A program made the translations under genes and the position numbers. Positions 1-5,207 of a DNA stretch of 5,207 bases are shown piece by piece (position 1 is the first letter of the stretch; every line of letters begins with the position of its first letter). This DNA is from Saprospiraceae bacterium (GTDB lineage: Bacteria > Bacteroidota > Bacteroidia > Chitinophagales > Saprospiraceae): NCBI GenBank assembly GCA_027009605.1, contig JALVCY010000084.1, positions 1-5,207 of the forward strand. The letters are read 5' to 3'. The notes under the pieces are model-generated. The model saw only the letters and a program-made list of their open reading frames with translations. It searched no databases and had not been told where the DNA came from.

Positions 1-778
1 CAACAACACTTCCAATATGCACTTAGACGTCATGCGTCCATTGATGTTGCCGGCGATATTGGAAGCCATTGAGCGGAGCATGAATCGCCAGACTTCCGAT
101 TTGCACTATTTTGAATTTGGAAAAACCTATTTGAAAAAGGAGCACAAGTATCTGGAGCGCAAGCATTTGGTGATAGCCCTTACGGGAAAATCCACCCCGC
201 AAAACTGGCACGGTGCTCAAAAAGAAACCAACTTCTATTATTTGAAGGCCTACGTTGAAAATATTTTGCGCAAGCTGGGAATCGACTCTTATCGTATCGG
301 CCAACCCGAAGCAGATTATTTTGCTTATGGGATAAAATTTGAAAAAGGTCCGATGAATTTAGTCGAATTGGGTCGCCTTTCGTCAAAACTAACCAAAGCC
401 TTCTCGGTAAAAGGGGAAGTTTATTTTGCTGACTTCGACTGGGATTTGCTCCTTAAGCTGGCAGCCAATCGTGTGAAATATAGCGAATTAAACAAATTTC
501 CGTCTATCCGTCGTGACTTAGCCTTGGTGATAGATAAAAAGGTGAAATTTGGGGATGTCGTCCAAATCGCCAACAAATCTCTCAAAGGTAAATTGACCGA
601 AATCAACCTTTTTGATGTGTACGAAAATGAAGAGCAATTGGGCATCAATAAAAAATCCTACGCCATCAGCTTGACCATAGAAGACAAAACCAAGACCCTA
701 AAGGATAAGGAAGTTGAAGCCATGATCAATAAGTTAGTAAAAATGTTGGAGCAAAAATTGGGCGCTGTACTTCGTTAA
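1..778 (+). CDS. pheT: Phenylalanine--tRNA ligase beta subunit, C-terminal part (5' end outside window)
   Basis: This is the beta chain of the alpha2-beta2 cytoplasmic phenylalanyl-tRNA synthetase, which charges tRNA-Phe with phenylalanine at the expense of ATP. The frame is open from the first complete codon (position 2), so the gene enters from the left; the ATG at 17 is internal. About 258 residues are visible, roughly the last third of a protein usually near 800 residues. The first part (VMRPLMLPAILEAI, then DLHYFEFGKTY) matches the end of the catalytic-like core domain of PheT. The final ~93 residues, from FPSIRRDLALV (nt 497) to the stop, form the ferredoxin-fold anticodon-binding domain (FDX-ACB), which grips the tRNA. 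The conserved FP-x-x-RRDLALV opening and the C-terminal helix ending KLGAVLR are both present. The visible part has no frameshift or missing segment. The next gene begins 165 nt downstream behind its own promoter candidate, so pheT probably ends its transcription unit here. Confidence 0.96.
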   Translation, partial: NNTSNMHLDVMRPLMLPAILEAIERSMNRQTSDLHYFEFGKTYLKKEHKYLERKHLVIALTGKSTPQNWHGAQKETNFYYLKAYVENILRKLGIDSYRIGQPEADYFAYGIKFEKGPMNLVELGRLSSKLTKAFSVKGEVYFADFDWDLLLKLAANRVKYSELNKFPSIRRDLALVIDKKVKFGDVVQIANKSLKGKLTEINLFDVYENEEQLGINKKSYAISLTIEDKTKTLKDKEVEAMINKLVKMLEQKLGAVLR

Positions 779-872
779 AGAGTGGTTTGAACGGTGAGTT
801 TGCGCCAAAAAGTCCAATAAATAATACTTGAAGTAAGGATTACCTCTATGAAATAGTGGTGATAACAAAACA

Positions 873-900
873 GATTTAGCCCTGTTAGGCTAATCCTTTT
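873..900 (+). terminator. Weak intrinsic terminator candidate after pheT
   Basis: GATTTAGCC (873-881) can pair with GGCTAATC (888-895) around the loop CTGTTA. The stem is about 8 bp with one bulged T, and CCTTTT follows (up to 900). The stem is short and the T-run has only four bases, so termination would be partial at best. It lies about 95 nt past the pheT stop. Its T-run overlaps the -33 element of the next promoter candidate. Confidence 0.4.
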
Positions 901-930
901 GGAATCTTTGCTCAAAAAACTTTACTTTCG
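899..930 (+). promoter_or_regulatory. Bacteroidota-type promoter (-33 TTG / -7 TAnnTTTG-like) for the lipoprotein gene
   Basis: TTG at 899-901 is followed after 21 nt by TACTTTCG at 923-930. This agrees with the known Bacteroidota housekeeping sigma pattern (TTG, about 17-23 nt, TAnnTTTG) with one mismatch in the -7 box. Transcription would start a few bases after 930, leaving only about 5-10 nt before the ATG at 944. No purine-rich Shine-Dalgarno sequence is visible; the bases before the ATG are CAAATAAAAACGT, an A-rich leader common in this phylum. Confidence 0.6.
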
Positions 931-943
931 CAAATAAAAACGT

Positions 944-1402
944 ATGCGTTACCTCCTGATTCTCTTGATTGCCGTGGCCGGAATGGCTGTTTGGCAGGGG
1001 TGCAAAACCCATAAATATACTTTGGACAAATATGAAGGGCCTAGATTAACCTTTGGCACCGGTGGAGGCTTTACGGGTATGGTCAAAGAGTTTTCGCTCC
1101 TTTCCAATGGCCAAATCTTTATGAAATATAATAACGGAGACCCCGTAGAACAGCCCAAAATCAAAAAGAAACAAGCCAAAAAGCTATTTAAAATGGCTGA
1201 AGAGCTCCAATTGCTGGAAAAAACCTACAATCATCCCGGCAATAAGTACTATTTCATTGAATTCCATAAGGATGGCAAAGAAGCCAAATCCGTCTGGGGC
1301 AATGGAAAGCAATTCATGAATCCAAAGCTTCATGCTTTTTACAAAGAATTTATGAATCAACTCCTTACGAAAAAAGCAGAGAATACAGACGCTTCTGAAT
1401 AA
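944..1402 (+). CDS. Predicted small lipoprotein of unknown function (152 aa)
   Basis: I do not recognise a named family. The N-terminus is a charged start (MRY) followed by a hydrophobic stretch LLILLIAVAGMAV and then WQGC, so Cys20 is the likely lipidated residue after signal peptidase II cleavage. The -3 residue is Trp rather than the usual Leu/Val/Ile, an imperfect lipobox. KTHKY after the Cys lacks the acidic cluster associated with surface-exported lipoproteins in some Bacteroidetes, so the inner leaflet of the outer membrane is a reasonable guess. The mature part is about 133 residues, alpha/beta in character, with a Gly-rich FGTGGGFTG segment (residues ~37-45), a Lys-rich helix (KIKKKQAKKLFKMAEEL) and NHPGNKYYFIEF near residue 97. 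The ATG at 944 is chosen because only it supplies a full signal sequence, and a promoter candidate sits just upstream. The protease starts 54 nt downstream, so the two may be co-transcribed. Confidence 0.85.
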   Translation: MRYLLILLIAVAGMAVWQGCKTHKYTLDKYEGPRLTFGTGGGFTGMVKEFSLLSNGQIFMKYNNGDPVEQPKIKKKQAKKLFKMAEELQLLEKTYNHPGNKYYFIEFHKDGKEAKSVWGNGKQFMNPKLHAFYKEFMNQLLTKKAENTDASE

Positions 1403-1422
1403 TTATCAAACCCAAAACCTTC

Positions 1423-1440
1423 GGTGTGCCCTCGTACACC
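1423..1440 (+). other. Short hairpin between the lipoprotein and protease genes
   Basis: GGTGTGC (1423-1429) pairs with GTACACC (1434-1440) around the loop CCTC, giving 7 bp with one G-U pair. TACAAAAATTTTG follows, not a clean T-run, so it is a poor terminator. It lies 17-34 nt before the protease ATG and could affect transcript stability or translation. It could also be chance. Confidence 0.3.
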
Positions 1441-1456
1441 TACAAAAATTTTGCAG

Positions 1457-4400
1457 ATGAAATCTTTTTTACCCATTCTTCTTGGGCTTTTATGGATAGC
1501 CAATTCGGCTTTCGCCCAAAAAAATACTGATTTGTCAAAGACCAAACAAAAGCCTTTGACGACCTTAAAATCAGCTCAACTTCCCACGACTACTTCCTCA
1601 CTATTCAATACGCTTGAACAGTTTGCCCCGTTGAGTCTCGATGATGCTCAAAAGCAGGCTCGCGCCTATTTGGGGCATCCGATTCGTGTGGTGGCTGTTT
1701 CGCCGCAAGGCAGACCTACTTGGGTGTCCGGAAATCTATCGGTGAATACGAGAAGTGTGAATTTGGAAAATCAGGCTTATTTGTATTTGGATGCTTTGAA
1801 AAAGCAGATGGATATAGATAATCCCAACGAGGAGTTTCAGATTACCAAAACCATACAGGACGAGCAAGGACACAAACACATCCGCATGGATCAATATTAT
1901 CAAGGGGTCCAAGTCTATGGCGGGGAAGTCATCCTGCATGAAAAAGACGGAGTCATTAGCGGACTCAATGGAGAATATTATGATACGCCCAATCTGAATA
2001 TCATCCCGTCCCTTTCGGAAAATAGTGCCGTGGAAATAGCTAAAACTAATTTGAATAAAAAAGTAAAAATTCAAGATTTTCCGAAAGGACGCATCATGAA
2101 TCAGTTTGCCCCACAGCATCAGACGCAGACTCAATTAGTGATTTATCATAAGGACGGAGCGCAAGAACCACACCTCGCTTGGCAAATAGAAATTCACCCT
2201 AATATCACTGAAGATTGGTTGTATATGGTGGATGCGCACAACGGAGAAATTCTTACTGCACATACCAAGAGTTGTAAATTTGCCAATGAAGAATTATTGG
2301 CACTAGCGATTCAAAAAGCAAAACAAAAAGATAAGGCGTCTAGTACGCCAAAAGTAGCAGCCATGATAGACCCGTTAGATGGCAATGCCAATGCAAGCGG
2401 TCAAGATTTAAATAATGTGCTTAGAAATTTTAAAAGCTACCATGTGGATGCTACGAATGCCAATTACCTAATTGATATTACTCGGCAGATGTTTAATCTG
2501 TCGGCTTCCAATATGCCGGATGAACCGGCCGGAGCTATTTTTACCATCAATGGCAATAATGGCAGCCCGCAAAGTAGTAATTTCCAAGTGTCCCATCTAA
2601 CCAATAGCGGAACGACCTGGGCAGATAAAAAAGCTGTCTCCGCTCATTATAACGCAGGCGTGGCTTATGACTACTACCATGACACACACGGACGCAATTC
2701 GATTAATGGAAAAGGGGGCACCATCTATTCCATCATTAATGTTGCCGATGAAAACGGCCAAGGGATGGATAATGCTTTTTGGAATGGGCAAGCCATGTTT
2801 TATGGAAATGGAAAAAGTGCTTTTAAGCCGTTGGCAGGTGCCTTGGATGTCGCCGGACATGAAATATCTCATGGTGTGATCCAAAATACAGCGAACTTGG
2901 AGTATCAAGGTGAGTCCGGAGCCTTAAATGAGTCCTTTGCGGACATCTTTGGAGCGATGATTGACCGGGACGATTGGAAAATGGGTGAAGATGTGGTCTT
3001 TACTTCTGTTTTCCCGACAGGGGCTCTTAGAGACTTATCCAATCCACATAATGGGGGCAATGCGCTGGGAGATCCCGGCTATCAACCCGCTCATGTCAAT
3101 GAACAATATCAAGGCAATCAAGATAATGGGGGTGTCCACATTAACAGTGGGATCACTAATAAGGCTTACTATCTCTATGCGACGGCCATCGGTAAGGATA
3201 AAGCCGAAAAAGTGTATTATAAGGCATTAACAGACTATTTGACGAAGCATTCTAACTTTAAGGATTTGAGAGTTGCTGTTTTGAATGCAGCGACGGATCT
3301 TTTCGGTGCCGGTTCTAATGAAGTGGCTCAGGTCGGGCCGGCTTTTGACCAAGTTGGCATCACGGGGCCATCCAGTGGCGGCACCACTAATCCCGGCGAT
3401 AAATACCAAAATGACTTAGAGCCCAATCCCGGGCAAGATTTTATTGTTTACGTCGATCGGAGCAACAATAATAAGTTGGCGATGGCAGATGCATCCGGCA
3501 ATGTAGTCGGTGGATTTGTTTCGGCGATGCCGTCTATTAGCCCTCCGGCTGTGACAGATGATGGTACTTATATTCTGTATGTTGCGGAGGACAAAACAGT
3601 TAGAATTATTACATTTGATTGGGTGGGATTATCTTTTACGGAATCAGAAATCGTCTCAGGTGGAGATAACAGAAGAGTGGCGATTGCTCCGGACGCAAGC
3701 CGGATGGCTGTCTTAGATACCAATTATACGAATACGATATTGGTGTATGACTTTGGAGTTGAGGATTGGTACGGTTTTGATTTGTATAATCCGACCTATT
3801 CGGAAGGAGTGAATACAGGGAATGTAGATTATCCCGATGTGATACAATTTGATTATTCCGGCGAATACATCATGTATGATGCGCAAAGTACGCTCCAAAA
3901 TAGTCAAGGACAGGATGTCTCTTATTGGGATATTGGATTTGTGCGTGTTTGGAATAGTGCTGATACTACTTGGGGCGATGGGACAGTCCAGAAACTATTT
4001 ACCGGGCTTCCTGAAGGTATTAGTATTGGCAATCCTGCTTTCGCAAAAAACTCCCCTTACATTATTGCTTTTGATTACATTAAGCCGAACTCCTTTGAGC
4101 TTTGGGGAGCCAATATTGAGACCGGAGCATCCGCCGTTATCGCTCAAAACGACACCTATGCCCGGCCATCTTATGCGCCTAATGATCAAATGCTGGTAGC
4201 TGCCGAATTGGATCCCAATGGGACTACTCGATTGACAACGGTGCCTTTGGCGCCGAGCAAGTATGAGTTGGCAGCCAATGCTTCGTTTAATGTTGTAGTC
4301 AGTGATGCCAAATGGGGCAATTGGTTTGCCAATGGAAGTCGCTCCTTGGTTATTGCCAACGAAGAGGTCTTGGACGATGGCAAAATGGTATTGTTACCCA

Positions 4401-4615
4401 ATCCATTTAGCGCAAGCTTATCCATTCAAGGCAAAGAAGGTCGGATGATTCAGCAAGTTAGTGTCTATGATATTCAAGGGCGTTTAATCTTGTCAGAAAA
4501 AGCCAATCGCTCTTCGGTTTCTATAGATTTGTCTTCTTACTCTGACGGACTTTATATTTTCAAGGTCTTAGACCAAAATGGAGCCGTAAGATTATTTAAG
4601 GCAATGAAGCAATAA
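1457..4615 (+). CDS. Secreted thermolysin-like (M4) metalloprotease with beta-propeller region and T9SS sorting domain
   Basis: This is a 1052-aa zinc endopeptidase precursor. Residues 1-20 are a Sec signal peptide (MKSFLPILLGLLWIANSAFA, cut before Gln21). Residues ~100-172 match the FTP propeptide and ~185-268 a PepSY-like segment; together they would act as inhibitor and foldase. A Lys-rich linker (~286-300) is a plausible processing site. The M4 catalytic domain spans ~305-637. HEISH (468-472) gives zinc ligands H468 and H472 and catalytic E469. E492 in NESFAD is the third ligand, 20 residues after H472 as in thermolysin. N439-A440 in NAFWNG and D556/H561 in DNGGVHINSGI match the substrate and transition-state residues. 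Residues ~655-935 contain repeated strands such as AVTDDGTYILYV, AIAPDASRMAVL and SYAPNDQMLVAA, resembling TolB/PD40 propeller blades. Residues ~976-1052 form a T9SS type A sorting domain (LLPNPFSASLSI, VYDIQGRLI, GLYIFKV, ending KAMKQ). ATG 1457 is preferred over the in-frame GTG at 1424, which would put 11 polar residues before the signal peptide. The only cysteine, C273, is in the propeptide. Confidence 0.96.
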   Translation: MKSFLPILLGLLWIANSAFAQKNTDLSKTKQKPLTTLKSAQLPTTTSSLFNTLEQFAPLSLDDAQKQARAYLGHPIRVVAVSPQGRPTWVSGNLSVNTRSVNLENQAYLYLDALKKQMDIDNPNEEFQITKTIQDEQGHKHIRMDQYYQGVQVYGGEVILHEKDGVISGLNGEYYDTPNLNIIPSLSENSAVEIAKTNLNKKVKIQDFPKGRIMNQFAPQHQTQTQLVIYHKDGAQEPHLAWQIEIHPNITEDWLYMVDAHNGEILTAHTKSCKFANEELLALAIQKAKQKDKASSTPKVAAMIDPLDGNANASGQDLNNVLRNFKSYHVDATNANYLIDITRQMFNLSASNMPDEPAGAIFTINGNNGSPQSSNFQVSHLTNSGTTWADKKAVSAHYNAGVAYDYYHDTHGRNSINGKGGTIYSIINVADENGQGMDNAFWNGQAMFYGNGKSAFKPLAGALDVAGHEISHGVIQNTANLEYQGESGALNESFADIFGAMIDRDDWKMGEDVVFTSVFPTGALRDLSNPHNGGNALGDPGYQPAHVNEQYQGNQDNGGVHINSGITNKAYYLYATAIGKDKAEKVYYKALTDYLTKHSNFKDLRVAVLNAATDLFGAGSNEVAQVGPAFDQVGITGPSSGGTTNPGDKYQNDLEPNPGQDFIVYVDRSNNNKLAMADASGNVVGGFVSAMPSISPPAVTDDGTYILYVAEDKTVRIITFDWVGLSFTESEIVSGGDNRRVAIAPDASRMAVLDTNYTNTILVYDFGVEDWYGFDLYNPTYSEGVNTGNVDYPDVIQFDYSGEYIMYDAQSTLQNSQGQDVSYWDIGFVRVWNSADTTWGDGTVQKLFTGLPEGISIGNPAFAKNSPYIIAFDYIKPNSFELWGANIETGASAVIAQNDTYARPSYAPNDQMLVAAELDPNGTTRLTTVPLAPSKYELAANASFNVVVSDAKWGNWFANGSRSLVIANEEVLDDGKMVLLPNPFSASLSIQGKEGRMIQQVSVYDIQGRLILSEKANRSSVSIDLSSYSDGLYIFKVLDQNGAVRLFKAMKQ

Positions 4616-4646
4616 GGCCTTTCAAAAAGGTAAGCTCAAAATATGG

Positions 4647-4687
4647 AACGAGTTGGTCGGTTAGATACCGCCAACTCGTTTTGTTTT
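4647..4687 (+). terminator. Strong intrinsic terminator of the protease gene
   Basis: AACGAGTTGG (4647-4656) pairs perfectly with CCAACTCGTT (4671-4680). Inside it, CGGT (4658-4661) pairs with ACCG (4667-4670). The result is a 14-bp stem with one bulged T (4657) and the loop TAGAT. The 3' side runs into TTTTGTTTT (4679-4687). It lies 31 nt after the protease stop codon and is a convincing rho-independent terminator for the lipoprotein-protease unit. Confidence 0.92.
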
Positions 4688-4710
4688 GGGCAGCCGTGAT
4701 TTTGTGGAAT

Positions 4711-4746
4711 CTGCGTAGGGACGCACGACCGTGCGTCCCTACGCAG
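4711..4746. repeat. Perfect 36-bp palindrome (17-bp arms, 2-nt spacer), REP/MITE-like
   Basis: CTGCGTAGGGACGCACG (4711-4727) is followed by the spacer AC and then its exact reverse complement at 4730-4746. The arms are clearly more GC-rich than their surroundings. There is no T-run after it and the gene already has a terminator 24 nt upstream, so termination is not its obvious job. From memory, GTAGGGACGCAC-type palindromes recur between genes in many environmental bacterial genomes, which suggests a REP-like or miniature transposable element. That is recall and has not been checked by search. Confidence 0.85.
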
Positions 4747-4776
4747 GGAACGAGTTCAAATGTACACGTCATATTT

Positions 4777-4866
4777 TCGTGTCTTTCGTGTTTTTCGTGG
4801 TTAAAAAAAAGTCGTGTCTTTCGTGGAAAAAAAGTCGTGTCTTTCGTGGTTCAATCATCTTGCGTG
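4777..4866. repeat. Phased TCGTG repeat array with a 23-bp tandem duplication
   Basis: TCGTG occurs at 4777, 4786, 4795, 4812, 4821, 4835 and 4844, with a degenerate GCGTG at 4862. Within each cluster the step is exactly 9 bp (TTTCGTGTC-like units). Two identical 23-bp units abut at 4804-4826 and 4827-4849; each is seven A's followed by GTCGTGTCTTTCGTGG. Short open frames cross this region on the + strand, but their translations merely echo the repeat (RVFRG, VVSFVV) and they lack credible starts. I regard it as non-coding repeat DNA. Confidence 0.85.
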
Positions 4867-4956
4867 GTGGCAAGAATGGAGCACGGAAGCTAAACCTAAT
4901 CACTGCAGCCTGTCAAAAACATGTCCATTGATTTTCAAAATTTACGACCAGGCATA

Positions 4957-4980
4957 AACCACGACCGAATAAGCCACGCA
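4957..4980 (-). repeat. Oppositely oriented relative of the TCGTGG array
   Basis: AACCACGA (4957-4964) is the reverse complement of TCGTGGTT at 4844-4851, and CCACGCA (4974-4980) is the reverse complement of TGCGTGG at 4861-4867. The same two words therefore appear about 100 bp away on the other strand. This suggests a decayed inverted copy of the repeat family. The match is short, so a chance resemblance is possible. Confidence 0.45.
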
Positions 4981-5010
4981 GGAAAATGACCCAACCCCCA
5001 CAAATTTTGG

Positions 5011-5090
5011 AAATCTCCCCAAGACACTCAAACTCCCAAACCAATGAAATCCCACCCAAAAGCTACAAACTACAAAAAAATCCCAATAAA
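5011..5090 (-). repeat. G-poor tract with degenerate TTGGGATTT-like units on the - strand
   Basis: These 80 nt contain only 3 G but 27 C on the + strand. Related words recur: AAATCTCCCC (5011), AACTCCCAAA (5031), AAATCCCACCCAAA (5047) and AAATCCCAA (5078). Read on the other strand these are TTGGGATTT-like units at irregular spacing (20, 16 and 31 nt). A minus-strand open frame over 4942-5148 is low-complexity translation of this tract and is not called a gene. Confidence 0.5.
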
Positions 5091-5100
5091 ATTTGGTCAT

Positions 5101-5188
5101 TCGGAATTTATTTGTTAACATTGCCCATCGTATTGCTATAACAACCAAAAAACCAACTGTAATTAGTTAATTGTCGGAATATTATTTG
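5101..5188 (+). repeat. Imperfect direct repeat pair TCGGAAT(A)TTATTTG
   Basis: TCGGAATTTATTTG (5101-5114) and TCGGAATATTATTTG (5174-5188) differ by a single inserted A and are 59 nt apart. They may be repeat remnants or ends of a small decayed insertion. The second copy contains a TA-N3-TTTG string that nearly matches a -7 promoter box. Confidence 0.4.
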
Positions 5189-5207
5189 GCAGACCGTCGG
5201 CTCTATG

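Larger units (their letters stand above)
4868..5207. other. Gene-free tail with degenerate repeats
   Basis: No open frame here has credible start context or recognisable protein content. Positions 4868-4956 look unremarkable. Positions 4957-4980 resemble the TCGTGG array in opposite orientation, 5011-5090 are a G-poor tract, and 5101-5188 are bounded by an imperfect direct repeat. An ATG occupies the last three bases (5205-5207) after TATTATTTGG. It could be the start of the next gene, but nothing downstream is visible and no good -33 element is placed to support it. Confidence 0.6.

Noticed and set aside
1446..1453. AAATTTTG as a -7 promoter box for the protease
   Set aside because: It ends only 3 nt before the ATG, so transcription would start inside the coding region, and no TTG lies at the proper distance upstream.
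1424..1456. In-frame GTG start giving an 11-residue longer protease
   Set aside because: It would place MCPRTPTKILQ before a complete Sec signal peptide and lies inside a hairpin; ATG 1457 gives a textbook signal peptide.
2597..2908. Minus-strand and alternative-frame open frames inside pheT and the protease (for example 2597-2908, 1736-2134, 3849-4199)
   Set aside because: All lie within well-supported genes with conserved domains in the main frame; they are shadow frames.
4777..4866. CRISPR array
   Set aside because: Units are too short, there are no unique spacers between them, and no cas genes are visible.
4681..4931. Two overlapping + strand open frames of 66-70 codons
   Set aside because: They run through the terminator tail, the palindrome and the TCGTG array. 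The translations are repeat echoes with no domain and no start context.
4942..5148. Minus-strand 68-codon open frame
   Set aside because: It is openness caused by the G-poor tract; the protein is low-complexity and lacks convincing start signals.
5180..5188. TATTATTTG as a promoter for a gene starting at 5205
   Set aside because: The spacing inside the box is one base too long and no TTG sits about 20 nt upstream; the downstream gene is not visible.

Overview
The window reads as a chromosomal segment of a Bacteroidota bacterium. The evidence is a large secreted protease ending in a type IX secretion (T9SS, Por) type A sorting domain, a promoter-like element of the Bacteroidota -33/-7 kind (TTG, 21 nt, TACTTTCG), A-rich start regions without clear Shine-Dalgarno sequences, and a moderate-GC, AT-leaning base composition. 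The pheT sequence would fit a Saprospiria-like lineage, but that placement is only an impression.

Layout, all on the + strand. Positions 1-778 hold the C-terminal third of pheT (phenylalanyl-tRNA synthetase beta chain), cut by the window edge. A 165-nt gap follows, with a weak terminator-like hairpin that runs into a good promoter candidate. Next comes a 152-aa predicted lipoprotein of unknown function (944-1402). After 54 nt holding a short hairpin lies a 1052-aa multidomain thermolysin-family (M4) metalloprotease (1457-4615). It has a signal peptide, an FTP/PepSY propeptide, an M4 catalytic domain with every key active-site residue, a TolB/PD40-like beta-propeller region and a T9SS sorting domain. 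A strong intrinsic terminator ends the gene (4647-4687).

The last ~520 nt have no credible gene but are not featureless. They hold a perfect 36-bp palindrome (17-bp arms), a 9-bp-phased TCGTG array containing two abutting identical 23-bp units, an oppositely oriented relative of that array, a G-depleted tract with degenerate AAATCCCA-like units, and an imperfect direct repeat near the window end. This looks like a site where several families of small intergenic repeats have collected.

Functionally, pheT is housekeeping and probably unrelated to its neighbours. The lipoprotein and protease may share a transcript from the promoter at about 899-930, because no convincing separate promoter is visible for the protease. 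The protease would be exported by Sec, moved across the outer membrane by T9SS, and released or anchored at the surface for extracellular protein degradation. I found no evidence of a previously undescribed multi-gene system; the repeat cluster at the right end is the most unusual part.
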